From: Parapedobacter indicus
GTDB lineage: Bacteria; Bacteroidota; Bacteroidia; Sphingobacteriales; Sphingobacteriaceae
Direction of reading: 5' to 3'
Assembly: GCF_900113765.1 (NCBI RefSeq)
Contig: NZ_FOQO01000009.1
Coordinates: 186,001 to 250,000 of the forward strand
Length of the DNA: 64,000 bases
Part shown: positions 8,676 to 17,654 of the stretch, piece after piece
Numbering within the stretch: the first letter of the stretch is position 1
How the letters are laid out: the number at the start of each line of letters is the position of its first letter
The notes under the pieces: model-generated
Database searches by the model: none
Seen by the model: only the letters and a program-made list of their open reading frames with translations
Told to the model about the DNA's origin: nothing
Program-made: the position numbers and the translations under genes

Positions 8676-9317
8676 CTATGTTGATTGAAACTTTGGAGTT
8701 TTTATTTTAAATAGCATATAGCTATAGATTACATCCAAAAAGAAGCAGATGGCTCCAAGGACGAGCACCAAATTAGTCAGATCAGCATGACCTATGACAC
8801 CAAATAAAACGGTATTGGCAGCGGTTCCGATGCCCTTACTTATTGCCAGTAAAAGACTTTGGCCACGCTTGCTTTTTCGCTCAATTAACATCAATATAAA
8901 CAATACCGACATTAATACATTTTGTAAAAAAGCCGAATAAATCGCACCATCGGTACCTCCAAATTCCTTAACAAACGCAAACTCTATGAACATCGAAATA
9001 AGGAGCACAATCATGCTATACGGCATAAAATAAGCCGGATTTACATAGTTCTTAAAACTTTTTTTGCCATATAAAAAATAGGTGATCAATATAAGTATAT
9101 CGAATAGTAGCCAAACGATGTTGATATAGGACTGCGGACTAAAACTATTGTAACGTACACTATACGCAGACTGCATAAATTCCCAAGAAAAATTGAGTGC
9201 TAATGCCCAAAACGGAATCGCAAAAGTCTTTTGTATAAAGCCCAAACGAATCGCTTCAATGTATGCCAGCGTCCATGCCAGGCCACCCGTCAGTCCCAAA
9301 ATTGTAGAGAAATCCAT
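8676..9317 (-). CDS. Seven-helix membrane protein resembling Pyr4-type terpene cyclases
   Basis: An integral membrane protein of 213 residues with about seven hydrophobic helices. The beginning, GGLAWTLAYI...GFIQKTF..P..AL.LNFSWEF, closely follows the pattern of fungal membrane terpene cyclases of the Pyr4/PaxB family (a Trp-Thr helix, a Gly-Phe-x-x-Lys-Thr loop, then Asn-x-Ser-Trp-Glu). The two acidic residues reported as essential in Pyr4, a Glu in the SWE motif and an Asp in the last helix, have counterparts here: Glu46 and Asp195, with similar spacing. Such enzymes protonate and cyclise prenylated or epoxidised meroterpenoids. The match is by memory of motifs, not by alignment, and the bacterial homologues may do something else. 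It follows a glycan locus that has a UbiA prenyltransferase. Confidence 0.6.
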   Translation of the reverse strand: MDFSTILGLTGGLAWTLAYIEAIRLGFIQKTFAIPFWALALNFSWEFMQSAYSVRYNSFSPQSYINIVWLLFDILILITYFLYGKKSFKNYVNPAYFMPYSMIVLLISMFIEFAFVKEFGGTDGAIYSAFLQNVLMSVLFILMLIERKSKRGQSLLLAISKGIGTAANTVLFGVIGHADLTNLVLVLGAICFFLDVIYSYMLFKIKTPKFQST

Positions 9318-9373
9318 ATCGTGTCAATAGTTACTTTGGTGATTCTGTTTTTTGACCGAACAAATCCATTTAA

Positions 9374-9381
9374 CAAACATA
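9374..9381 (-). promoter_or_regulatory. Candidate -7 element for the terpene-cyclase-like gene
   Basis: The minus strand reads TATGTTTG, matching TAnnTTTG, 57 bp upstream of the ATG at 9317. No clear TTG at -33 is present. Confidence 0.35.
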
Positions 9382-9422
9382 CAAACTATTGAACGTTTCC
9401 ATAACGAATTGTAAGTAAATAA

Positions 9423-9463
9423 GTAAGGCCGGTATCGTATCTGTTTACGAATACCGGCCTTAC
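9423..9463 (-). terminator. Intrinsic terminator after the HEAT/DUF1080 gene
   Basis: A strong hairpin: the arm from 9423 (GTAAGGCCGGTAT...) pairs with the arm ending at 9463 (...ATACCGGCCTTAC), about 17 bp with one bulged base and a short loop. It lies 23 bp past the stop at 9486 and is followed on the minus strand by a T-rich run. Confidence 0.8.
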
Positions 9464-9485
9464 TGCGGTTATTTCTCTGAACTGA

Positions 9486-12400
9486 CTATAAACGTTTCAC
9501 CCGGATATTCCGGAAATACACTTCCGACCCATGTCCAAGGAAACCAATATGGCCGGATTTACGGGTCAATCCCGGATGTTGCTTGTGATCAAGCGTTCCA
9601 TTTTTAGAAGCCTCTGCCAGGTCGCCGTCCACGATTACCGTACCATTCAGTGTCACGCGGATCTTGTTGCCTTTTAGGTAGATCTCTTCTTCGTTCCATT
9701 CTCCAACCGGTCTCAAATGCCCCTGTTTAGCCGGTATAACGCCGTAAACAGAACCATGGTGTTGGTATTCAGCGATGTCTTTATACATCTCCGCCCCATC
9801 ATCCAAGACTTGAATTTCCATGCCTGCGTACGCTGCGTCACCTTCCAAGGGAGCGCGGATTCCGATCCCGTTGTTTGCCCCCGGTGTTAGCCTGAATTCA
9901 AAGCGGTATACAAAGTCGGAGAACTCCTCCTTCGTAAACAGATTTCCCCCAGATCCCTCGGTTGGAACGACCGCGAGGGCACCTTCGTCATTTATACTGT
10001 AAGCGTCGGTGTTGCCTCTCCAAGCGTCCAGGTTCGTCCCATCGAATAACACGTTAAAGCCTTCTCGTTTCTCATTTTCTGGCAGTGTAAACACTTCTTT
10101 GCGGGGCAATTCACGGATGTAGACATCCCGATAAAAAACGTGCGTTCCATGAGCCTGCAATTCAATCTGCTCTTTGGGGAATATTGGAAGGCTGCGATCC
10201 CAATAGTTTTCGAGCACGACACTGTCTGTCACCAATTCACCGTTAAGGTATACGGTTACACGATCGCCAACCATCCGGATACGGAACGTATTCCATTCCC
10301 CCAGCGGATTGTCAGCAACTTTTAGCGGCTTACTTTCGTGTTTCTGGTTATTATATAGTCCGCCAGAACCAACTTGGGCGCCTACGTTCACACGTGATGT
10401 ATCCCAGATTTGCACCTGTGGAGTACCTCGCAGGTAAATCCCCGCGTCACCATCTTTTCCATCTTTGGCCAGTTTCCAGTCGACCAGCATTTCGAAATCA
10501 CCATATTGCTTTACCGTTGCGATGTTATCGCCATGCCCGTTGAAAAACAATTCACCATTCTGTACAGACCAGCCACCGCGCATCGTTTCATCGGCCTTGA
10601 CTTGTGCTTCAGCCAATGTATTGGCATCCATAGCTGCGCGTTTAATGGGATTGGCAACCAATCCTTTCCAGCCTGTCAAATCTTTGCCGTTGAATAACGA
10701 AACGAATCCGGGTCCTTTTGGTAGTTCGTTGAGATGCTTTTGGATTGCTTCACGAAGGTAACTACTTTCACTGCCCGAAAGCAGTTCAATTACTCGATTC
10801 AACAGACGGACTACGTCTGCGCCATAGAAACCTTTGTTTTCCAATGCGATATTCATCACCGTATTGGCAGCTGTCGACTTCAATTGCTCGTCGTCTAGAA
10901 ATTTACCTGCAAATAGTAAGGCATTGTACGTCTTGTTGGCGTCCAACGCCCGTAATACAGACTTTTTTTGTTCGACCGTCTGTGCGGCTTCAAACGCATC
11001 CCTTAGGTATAGCACTTTCTGATCCGCAGGAATATCAGCTCCATCGATTAGCCGGACCAATCCATTGATTATTGCGTCCAGTTGACCCGAGTCTGTCACC
11101 TTTTTACGGCTTAATGCAATTAATTGAGGCAAAGCCTCTTCTCCGGTCCAGTTTGCGAGCGCAGAAGTAGCGGCGCCACGTAATAATGGGTCTCCTTGGT
11201 CCGTATAACCTGCCACAACCTGCAAGGCGTCTTTTCCACCTATTCCTGATAGTACCGGAAAAAAGAACGGCTTTTGCGTTGCGTCCGCAGCCTGAAGACG
11301 AGAAATTACGGATTGTGTTTTCGTCTCTTGGTTTTCACCAAACTCAACAGCGGCTACAGCGGCTGCCTGTATGGCCCCTGCATATTCTTTATTTTCATCC
11401 GTCAACAAATCCAGCAGCTTATCCAGATCTTCGGAACGAGCAATCTGCGGCAACGCATTGAAAGCTGCGGCTTTAACCTCTTTCGATGCATTGCTTCCAA
11501 TGATATCGAGTGTCGCTGGCATACTTTCTCCTGCTCCCCGCTGCCCGAGGAAGTCGATCAACAGGACTTGCACGTCTGCATTCTTTTCATTTTTTAACGC
11601 AGTGATAACCTGCTGCGTAAGCTGCTTGTTTTTTGAAGTAAGAAACACTTGCTTGATAGCCTGGCGGGTTTGGTCGTCGCTTCCGGATAATAAGGCAATC
11701 AGTTCGCCATCTGCAGCATCCGGATCCAGTTGGTGCAGTGCGTTGACAGCAGCGACGCGCACTGCGGGCGCGGCCGATCCCAACGCTTTCCGTACCACAG
11801 GGAGTGTTTCTGTTTGCTTGTGATTTGCAACATATCGCAGTACGTCCACTTGCACTTGTTCCTCAGCCTTATCCAGTCGTTTTACCAGTTTGCTTGAAAC
11901 CGTACTGTTCAGGTAGGGTGAAAGCAACCCTAAAGCGGCATTTCGGTACACGGGGTTTTCGTCCCGTGACGCTTTCAGTAGCATTTTCACCTGCTGCTCC
12001 TTGTTGATTTCGGTTAGCAAGCTCAAAGCCGCAATGCGTGTATGAACCTGATCTGCTTGCTCGGCCTCCTTAACTAACTTCGAAGCGGCCTTGCTCGCGG
12101 CCGCAGTTTCACCGTTAGCAATCTGTTTGTGCAGGTAGTTAATATATGCAGCCGTCGCTTCAGTCGGGTCGTATTTATAGTCGGCCGATTTTGCGGCATC
12201 TGCCAATAACGTTTGCGAAGCGGCTCCTCCCAGCTGTGAAAGTGCATACAAAGAGATCCTACGAAGCGCTCTATCCGACGTATTTGCTTTGGCCAAAACT
12301 ACCTGTTCCGCCGGCGAATAGGACATAAAGCCCAGTCCATCGACGATGTTAACCGCTGCAATTCCTTCAGATCTTTCTAGCGCCTGCAGCAATGCAGCAC

Positions 12401-12893
12401 CTGCACGTTCTGTTCCGATCCGGGAAAGCGCACGGGCGGCCTTCTCGCTGAGGTATGCATCGGTAAGATAGAAGCTTAGTGCATCCACCGCACTGTCATC
12501 TCCCGCGTTCTGCAATAGCTGGATTACAAATCCCTTATTGTCTCTATTGTCCAATGCCTTCAATGCTTCGATGGCTCCCTGTATAAACGTAGCGCGTTGG
12601 CTGGTCTTACCTGGTAATACCACGTGATAGCTGTAGCTGTTGGCAGCATATTCGATTCCTGCATTATTGCCTTCGCCCGGAGGAGTTAGCTGCTTAAGAA
12701 GTGCTGCAATATCCGACGCGGTAAACCGCTCTATCTGGCCCATCGCTTCTCGAAAGCGTACGGAAGTTTCGGAAGGTTGCAACGCCAGCAGGTCGGCTAT
12801 CTTGGTCGTCGTAGTCCGAACATCGCTCTGTTGAGCCGATACGGGCATTTGTTGTATAAGCAACGCTAAAAGCGCATATATCAATCTTTTCAT
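9486..12893 (-). CDS. Secreted HEAT-repeat protein with two DUF1080 (3-keto-disaccharide hydrolase) domains
   Basis: A secreted protein of 1135 residues. A signal peptide (residues 1-20) precedes a long helical part (about 25-720) built of HEAT-like repeats, seen as recurring AL..L.....A..AL/V..L units. Two DUF1080 domains follow, at about 727-930 (FVSLFNGKDLTGWKG) and 944-1135 (FNVLFDGTNLDAWRG); each ends with the RNIRVKRL/RDVYIREL type strand. DUF1080 enzymes cleave 3-keto-glycosides, a step in glycoside breakdown that begins by oxidation of the sugar at C3. The gene is 25 bp downstream of an exported Gfo/Idh/MocA oxidoreductase, which suits a shared pathway. The HEAT part may be a scaffold for binding substrate or partner proteins. 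Two tandem catalytic domains with a HEAT array is a rare layout, as far as I know. Confidence 0.85.
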   Translation of the reverse strand: MKRLIYALLALLIQQMPVSAQQSDVRTTTTKIADLLALQPSETSVRFREAMGQIERFTASDIAALLKQLTPPGEGNNAGIEYAANSYSYHVVLPGKTSQRATFIQGAIEALKALDNRDNKGFVIQLLQNAGDDSAVDALSFYLTDAYLSEKAARALSRIGTERAGAALLQALERSEGIAAVNIVDGLGFMSYSPAEQVVLAKANTSDRALRRISLYALSQLGGAASQTLLADAAKSADYKYDPTEATAAYINYLHKQIANGETAAASKAASKLVKEAEQADQVHTRIAALSLLTEINKEQQVKMLLKASRDENPVYRNAALGLLSPYLNSTVSSKLVKRLDKAEEQVQVDVLRYVANHKQTETLPVVRKALGSAAPAVRVAAVNALHQLDPDAADGELIALLSGSDDQTRQAIKQVFLTSKNKQLTQQVITALKNEKNADVQVLLIDFLGQRGAGESMPATLDIIGSNASKEVKAAAFNALPQIARSEDLDKLLDLLTDENKEYAGAIQAAAVAAVEFGENQETKTQSVISRLQAADATQKPFFFPVLSGIGGKDALQVVAGYTDQGDPLLRGAATSALANWTGEEALPQLIALSRKKVTDSGQLDAIINGLVRLIDGADIPADQKVLYLRDAFEAAQTVEQKKSVLRALDANKTYNALLFAGKFLDDEQLKSTAANTVMNIALENKGFYGADVVRLLNRVIELLSGSESSYLREAIQKHLNELPKGPGFVSLFNGKDLTGWKGLVANPIKRAAMDANTLAEAQVKADETMRGGWSVQNGELFFNGHGDNIATVKQYGDFEMLVDWKLAKDGKDGDAGIYLRGTPQVQIWDTSRVNVGAQVGSGGLYNNQKHESKPLKVADNPLGEWNTFRIRMVGDRVTVYLNGELVTDSVVLENYWDRSLPIFPKEQIELQAHGTHVFYRDVYIRELPRKEVFTLPENEKREGFNVLFDGTNLDAWRGNTDAYSINDEGALAVVPTEGSGGNLFTKEEFSDFVYRFEFRLTPGANNGIGIRAPLEGDAAYAGMEIQVLDDGAEMYKDIAEYQHHGSVYGVIPAKQGHLRPVGEWNEEEIYLKGNKIRVTLNGTVIVDGDLAEASKNGTLDHKQHPGLTRKSGHIGFLGHGSEVYFRNIRVKRL

Positions 12894-12918
12894 CAGAAAT
12901 AATTATCATTAATTGTCT

Positions 12919-14190
12919 TTATATTGCCCAAGGTCCGCGCATCGGTTGATCAACCAGTCGGTTGGCTGCCTCGTCGTCGATGAACAGCTGTTTTTCCGGA
13001 TCAAATTTGAGCGACCGTCCCAAACGCAGTGCCGTCGATCCCATATTGACAATCGTACAGGAACGGTAACCGTTTTGCTCATTGAGCGCAAATTTCTTAC
13101 GGGTTTTCACGGCGTCGACAAAATCGGTTACCTGTGGCTCCGGATCCGGAAAAGCGGCAAGCTTGCGTTCCAGGTTAGGGATATCCGACTTGAAGCCGCG
13201 GAAGAGCTTGCCATTGGGTCCCTCGATATAAGGCATCCCAACATCCTTTCCTTCGCCATCGAGAACAATCTGGCAACCATCGGCATAGGTGTAGGTTATA
13301 CGGCGCCAGGTGCCTACTGCGTCACTATGTTGCTGGGGCGCATCCACTTCCACCGAGATCGGGCTTTCATCGTCTTTATTCAAAAAATATTGAACAGGAT
13401 CTATGTAATGCTGCCCCATATCTCCTAGCCCACCGCCATCGTAATCCCAATACCCCCTGAATGTGGTATGTACACGGTGCGTACTATAAGGTTTATAAGG
13501 TGCTGGGCCCAGCCACATGTTATAATCGAGTTCTTTCGGAACCTGCTCAACGGGAAGATTTTCATGACCTACCCAATAGAACTTCCAATCGAATCCGGTG
13601 TGCTTGCTGATGGTTACCTTAAGCGGCCAACCCAACATGCCAGAATCTACCAGCTTTTTAATCCGCTTTACCGGCACGTTCATCCCGTAAAAATTATCCT
13701 TAAACCGGAACCACGTATTCAATCGAAAAATGTTCCCGTGTTGTTTTACAGCTTCCACCACTCGTTTTCCTTCGCCTATTGTGCGTGTCATTGGCTTTTC
13801 ACACCAAATATCCTTACCCATACGTGCAGCTTCTGCCGCCATTAGACCATGCCAATGCGGAGGGGTAGCGATATGAACAATGTCTACTTCCGGCAACTGG
13901 ATCAACTCGCGGAAATCCGAAAGTTGTTTAACGCCGCTGTCACCGAGCTGCTTCATCGCCAAGGCTAAATGACGCGTGTCTACGTCACAGATTGCGACCG
14001 TCTTTGTTCCAGCATAAGCAAAATGGCCACGGCCCATTCCACCGACGCCAATTACTCCCTTTGTAAGGTGGTCACTAGGAGCCAGATAACCCTGTCCTCC
14101 CAATACGAAACGAGGCACGATGCTAAACGCTGCTGCCCCAATCGCCGCTTTTTTAATAAATTCCCGACGGGATGTGTTTTTTTCTTCCAT
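12919..14190 (-). CDS. Tat-exported Gfo/Idh/MocA-family oxidoreductase
   Basis: NAD(P)-dependent sugar oxidoreductase of 423 residues. The N-terminus has a twin-arginine signal (SRREFIKKAA, then a hydrophobic stretch), so the folded enzyme with cofactor is exported to the periplasm. The Rossmann motif GVIGVGGMGRGH follows at residues 41-52, and CEKPMTR carries the family's catalytic EKP motif. Sugar or inositol C-H oxidation/reduction is the family chemistry; with the DUF1080 protein downstream, formation or reduction of 3-keto-sugars is the likely job. It is the first gene of a two-gene leftward unit, divergent from a ROK regulator 173 bp away, and has a good promoter at 14226-14254. Confidence 0.87.
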   Translation of the reverse strand: MEEKNTSRREFIKKAAIGAAAFSIVPRFVLGGQGYLAPSDHLTKGVIGVGGMGRGHFAYAGTKTVAICDVDTRHLALAMKQLGDSGVKQLSDFRELIQLPEVDIVHIATPPHWHGLMAAEAARMGKDIWCEKPMTRTIGEGKRVVEAVKQHGNIFRLNTWFRFKDNFYGMNVPVKRIKKLVDSGMLGWPLKVTISKHTGFDWKFYWVGHENLPVEQVPKELDYNMWLGPAPYKPYSTHRVHTTFRGYWDYDGGGLGDMGQHYIDPVQYFLNKDDESPISVEVDAPQQHSDAVGTWRRITYTYADGCQIVLDGEGKDVGMPYIEGPNGKLFRGFKSDIPNLERKLAAFPDPEPQVTDFVDAVKTRKKFALNEQNGYRSCTIVNMGSTALRLGRSLKFDPEKQLFIDDEAANRLVDQPMRGPWAI

Positions 14191-14225
14191 GATTTAATTT
14201 GAATTCCAAATCGGTCTTGCAGTCA

Positions 14226-14254
14226 CAAATTTATTATTTCCCTATTCAACGCAA
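14226..14254 (-). promoter_or_regulatory. Promoter of the oxidoreductase-DUF1080 unit
   Basis: On the minus strand: TTG at 14254-14252, an 18-bp spacer, and TAAATTTG at 14233-14226. This fits the Bacteroidota TTG/TAnnTTTG promoter. Predicted leader is about 30 nt before the ATG at 14190. Confidence 0.6.
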
Positions 14255-14290
14255 AAACTTTTTGTATTTTTTTTCAAAAGAAATACCAGA

Positions 14291-14320
14291 TGTGCAAATA
14301 TGTAGCAAAATGTACAACAA
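14291..14320. repeat. Three tandem 10-bp repeats, candidate ROK operator
   Basis: Three consecutive 10-bp units (14291-14300, 14301-14310, 14311-14320) share the pattern TGTRNMAAMA, one helical turn apart. They sit between the divergent promoters of the oxidoreductase unit and the ROK gene, 17 bp from the ROK -7 element. Confidence 0.45.
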
Positions 14321-14336
14321 TTAGTAATAATATATC

Positions 14337-14344
14337 TATTTTTG
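14337..14344 (+). promoter_or_regulatory. Candidate -7 element of the ROK regulator gene
   Basis: TATTTTTG, an exact TAnnTTTG. Transcription would begin near 14350, which rules out the ATG at 14346 and favours the ATG at 14364 as start codon. Confidence 0.45.
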
Positions 14345-14363
14345 TATGCTAATTAAAATCATT

Positions 14364-15620
14364 ATGCCGCCGCCGTTTTTAAGTAAAGACCACGTTAAAA
14401 ACAAGTCAAAGATTGAGCGAAAAAACCAAGGTTTCAAACTGAAACTGGTTAAAGCCTTGATTGCCGCCAATGGAATGACCAATGCTGCAATCTGCAAACA
14501 TCTTAAAATCAGTGCGCCGAAGACCCTTGAACTGATAAATACATTAGCGGAATCGGGTATATTGGAGCAAAACGAAAAAGGGAGCTCTATCGGTGGCAGA
14601 AAACCGATCTTAAATAAGTTAAAAAGCAATACGTTTTTTATTCTGTGTGTAGAAGTCGAACTATTCAGAATAAAAATGACAATCGTCGACAACACGAACA
14701 CCTTTGTATATGCAAGCTCTTCTTCATTTTTGCTTACCAAAGACTGGTCATCTGCTATCGAATTAAACCGCCTGCTTGCGGATTTCATTCAGTTATCGGG
14801 AATTGCCTGGTCGTCCATACTCGCCATTGGTATCAGTATGCCGGGACTTATAAACACCAACAGCGGCCGTAATCATACCTACATGATGAACCAGGACGAA
14901 CACATGCCCTTAGAAGCGTACATTTCAACTCAATTTGGCAAACCCACCTTCCTCATCAACGATGTTAAAAGTGCGGCAATAGCCGAATTGAAGTTTGGTT
15001 TGGCAAAGGGGCGAAAAGACGTATTGGTTATTTTGATGGATTGGGGTATCGGGTTGGGAGTGATTATGGATGGGCAACTACGGAATGGCACAGCCGGATT
15101 TTCAGGTGAAATGGGCCATATGCCGTTTGTGGAGGACGGGACATTGTGTTATTGCGGAAAAAAAGGTTGTCTGGAAACCGTCGCTTCGGGAATTGCGCTG
15201 GTAAGAATGGCCAAAGAAGGGATCCAATCTGGCCAGGACTCCTTACTCAACGAGCTGTCTGAACAGGAAATCGAAAACATCGAGCCTCACCAAGTGATTG
15301 AAGCTGCTAATAAAGGTGACCAATACGCCATCAGCATCCTTTCTTTCATCGGCGAAAAACTTGGAAAAGGGATTGCCACTCTTGTGCAACTTTTCAACCC
15401 GGAATTGATTATTTTGAGCGGAAAAATCGCTGAAGCAAACCAATATATTACCATTCCCATTCAGCAGGCCATTAATACGTATTGCATGACGCAGCTTAAG
15501 AATATGGCTAATGTGGCGCTTTCAGAGCTCGGTGCCGAAGCGGGTGCCAAGGGCATTGCGCACGTTGCATTCGAGAAGTATTTTGATACGTTAATAGCTT
15601 CTATCGAAACCCACCCTTAG
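14364..15620 (+). CDS. ROK-family transcriptional regulator
   Basis: A regulator of the ROK (repressor, ORF, kinase) family, 418 residues from the ATG at 14364. The N-terminal winged helix-turn-helix spans about residues 20-80 (IAANGMTNAAICKHL, ending with GGRKP before the sugar-kinase fold). The C-terminal fold has the ROK zinc motif CYCGKKGC (Cys262, Cys264, Cys269) preceded by GEMGH, whose Glu/His bind sugar and zinc. Such proteins repress sugar-catabolic genes until a sugar or sugar phosphate binds. It is divergent from the oxidoreductase/DUF1080 unit and probably controls it. A further in-frame ATG at 14346 overlaps the predicted promoter. Confidence 0.9.
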   Translation: MPPPFLSKDHVKNKSKIERKNQGFKLKLVKALIAANGMTNAAICKHLKISAPKTLELINTLAESGILEQNEKGSSIGGRKPILNKLKSNTFFILCVEVELFRIKMTIVDNTNTFVYASSSSFLLTKDWSSAIELNRLLADFIQLSGIAWSSILAIGISMPGLINTNSGRNHTYMMNQDEHMPLEAYISTQFGKPTFLINDVKSAAIAELKFGLAKGRKDVLVILMDWGIGLGVIMDGQLRNGTAGFSGEMGHMPFVEDGTLCYCGKKGCLETVASGIALVRMAKEGIQSGQDSLLNELSEQEIENIEPHQVIEAANKGDQYAISILSFIGEKLGKGIATLVQLFNPELIILSGKIAEANQYITIPIQQAINTYCMTQLKNMANVALSELGAEAGAKGIAHVAFEKYFDTLIASIETHP

Positions 15621-15629
15621 CCCCTGGAT

Positions 15630-16391
15630 ATGGACCATACCCTAATCATCTCCACTTGGTTACCCAGCATACAGTGGTCTGACGGATGGAAGGCGATGAA
15701 AGAAGGCATAGACATCCAACGACCGAGCCTGTGGGTAATCGATCCCAAGCCATTTCTTAATCGATTGCCGAAACACGACGGGCAACTGCTAAGCGACGAC
15801 GAAACCGCTAAGGCTGAGCGCTTCCACCAAACGGATCACAAACTTCGTTTTAGCGCTGCGCACACTGCATTGAGATTACTTTTAAGCTACGCAACCGTTT
15901 CGGACCCGTCAGCTCTTCGGTTCGAAAAGGGCCATCATAACAAGCCCAAATTGGTAGTACCCGCGAATACCGATATTCAATTCAACCTGTCATACACAGA
16001 AAATCGGGCGATGATTGGATTAAGCTCGGGCCAGCCCATCGGGGTTGACATCGAATGGTCGCAGCGACCGTTGGATATTGAAACTATGGTAGAAGCTTGT
16101 TTTTCAACAAATGAGATCGCATTTATCTCCGCAGAAAAAAGGGAAGTACATCGGCGTTTTTTTACATTGTGGACACGGAAAGAAGCCATCCTGAAACTTA
16201 CCGGTGAAGGCATTGGCGAACACCTCCCTTATTTCGAAGTGCTGGATGGCGTGCGCCACGCTGAAAAGCGAGTCATCGGCGGACAACCTCCTGATACCGT
16301 TTACCTTTACTCTTTTTCCGTGACGGAGGGCTTCATCGGGTGTTTTGCCAGCCCCACGCCGATCACTCGTTGCTCCTTTTATCGGTTATAG
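15630..16391 (+). CDS. 4'-phosphopantetheinyl transferase, Sfp type
   Basis: A phosphopantetheinyl transferase of 253 residues. The conserved motifs are GVDIE (Asp140, Glu142; Mg binding) and LWTRKEAILK (Glu185, Lys189). The double-length form is Sfp-like, which acts on many carrier proteins, rather than AcpS-like. It moves the phosphopantetheine arm of coenzyme A to a carrier protein Ser. It begins 9 bp after the ROK gene, probably in the same transcript, and its end overlaps the convergent GT2 gene by 13 bp. No polyketide or peptide synthetase lies in this window, so its client is elsewhere. Confidence 0.88.
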   Translation: MDHTLIISTWLPSIQWSDGWKAMKEGIDIQRPSLWVIDPKPFLNRLPKHDGQLLSDDETAKAERFHQTDHKLRFSAAHTALRLLLSYATVSDPSALRFEKGHHNKPKLVVPANTDIQFNLSYTENRAMIGLSSGQPIGVDIEWSQRPLDIETMVEACFSTNEIAFISAEKREVHRRFFTLWTRKEAILKLTGEGIGEHLPYFEVLDGVRHAEKRVIGGQPPDTVYLYSFSVTEGFIGCFASPTPITRCSFYRL

Positions 16392-17578
16392 TCCGCTTTC
16401 AATGCTTGTTTCCGGCTTGACCGTTCCCAAACCGCACTTTGTCCGCCCTTGAAATAGCGAAACATGCCAGCGATGACTGCATAATTCATTATGCAGAAGT
16501 AATACGGGATAAACGTAACTTTTATTTTTAGTGCCCGGCGCTCCAGCAAAAAGCCTAGGAAGGCCAGTCCATAAAAAGCCAACTGTCCGTATAACAAACC
16601 GGTATAAATGGCCCCAGCATGGCTAAGGTGCAATAACACATTGATAACCAACACAATGGGGAGCAATATCGGCGTAACGGTCCACCGCAGTACCCGGTGG
16701 CTGATGTACTGGAACGCGAGAACTGGGTAGGCAAAGGGATTCAACAGCTGCCTAAGACGAATGATAGACTGGATTCCTCCCGCTGCAATCCGGATTTTCC
16801 GTTTCAACTCTTCCTTTACGTTTTCAGAAGCCATTTCCGTGGCAAAGGCTTGGAGTTCGTATCGAACACGATATCCTTTTCCGGCAATGCGCATTGATAT
16901 CATAAAATCGTCCAAAACGGTATCCAATGGCACGCTTTCGTATAAGCTGCGCCGGATGCTGAACAGCTCTCCCGCCGTTCCGACGACGGTATACAGTTCC
17001 GAATCCCATTTTTTGAGTGCCGACTCGTACTTCCAGTAGAACCCCTCTCCTGCTGCACTCGCGTCAGCCTCTTTTCCCGCATAAACACGCTTTTCTCCGG
17101 CAACAGCTCCGATCCGCTTGTCATCATAGTGCTTGCATAACTCCAACAGTGCATCGGCATTGAGCAATGTATTTGCATCGGTAAAAACGACCACCTCGGT
17201 AGTTGCGCCACGCATGGCGCGATGCACAGCGGCGATCTTGCCAGTGCGCTCCGGCTGGTGCAATAACGAGATTGCCGGATATTCGCCCACAAGCGCCGGC
17301 GTTTCATCTGTAGAACCGTCTGTCACAAAAACATAGTGGATCTTATCCGACGGATACCGCAGACCGAGGGTATTATCTATCTTTTGCCGGATAATAGATG
17401 CCTCGTTGTAAGCTGCTACGATTACTGTACAGGATGGTAAGGTTCTGTAATCTACCTGAGAAATTTGTTGGTGTTTCGCGATTAAGCGCTTACCCAACAC
17501 CAATGTATATAGTACGACTCCGTATCCAATGAACGTGTAAAAGATAATTAACAAGCTGATCCAAAACAGAAATTCCAT
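16379..17578 (-). CDS. Membrane GT2 glycosyltransferase (PgaC/NodC-like)
   Basis: A processive-type GT2 enzyme of about 399 residues. An N-terminal membrane helix is followed by VIVAAYNEA, FVTDGSTD, FTDAN (the DxD-equivalent) and, near residue 230, VLDDFMISM; three to four helices close the C-terminus. The pattern is that of poly-N-acetylglucosamine or hyaluronan-type synthases and related single-sugar transferases; the QxxRW motif of processive enzymes is not obvious, there being only a looser KRKIRIAAGGIQ segment. The frame can start with a GTG at 17602, but the ATG at 17578 gives a helix start typical of the family. Its tail overlaps the convergent phosphopantetheinyl transferase gene by 13 bp. 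Confidence 0.82.
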   Translation of the reverse strand: MEFLFWISLLIIFYTFIGYGVVLYTLVLGKRLIAKHQQISQVDYRTLPSCTVIVAAYNEASIIRQKIDNTLGLRYPSDKIHYVFVTDGSTDETPALVGEYPAISLLHQPERTGKIAAVHRAMRGATTEVVVFTDANTLLNADALLELCKHYDDKRIGAVAGEKRVYAGKEADASAAGEGFYWKYESALKKWDSELYTVVGTAGELFSIRRSLYESVPLDTVLDDFMISMRIAGKGYRVRYELQAFATEMASENVKEELKRKIRIAAGGIQSIIRLRQLLNPFAYPVLAFQYISHRVLRWTVTPILLPIVLVINVLLHLSHAGAIYTGLLYGQLAFYGLAFLGFLLERRALKIKVTFIPYYFCIMNYAVIAGMFRYFKGGQSAVWERSSRKQALKADYNR

Positions 17579-17654
17579 GGTTATCGACAAAAATCCCGGC
17601 ACGAATGTAGGTATTTACCGCTCATTTTAGCCTGTGGCATCAGCCGATTGGTTA

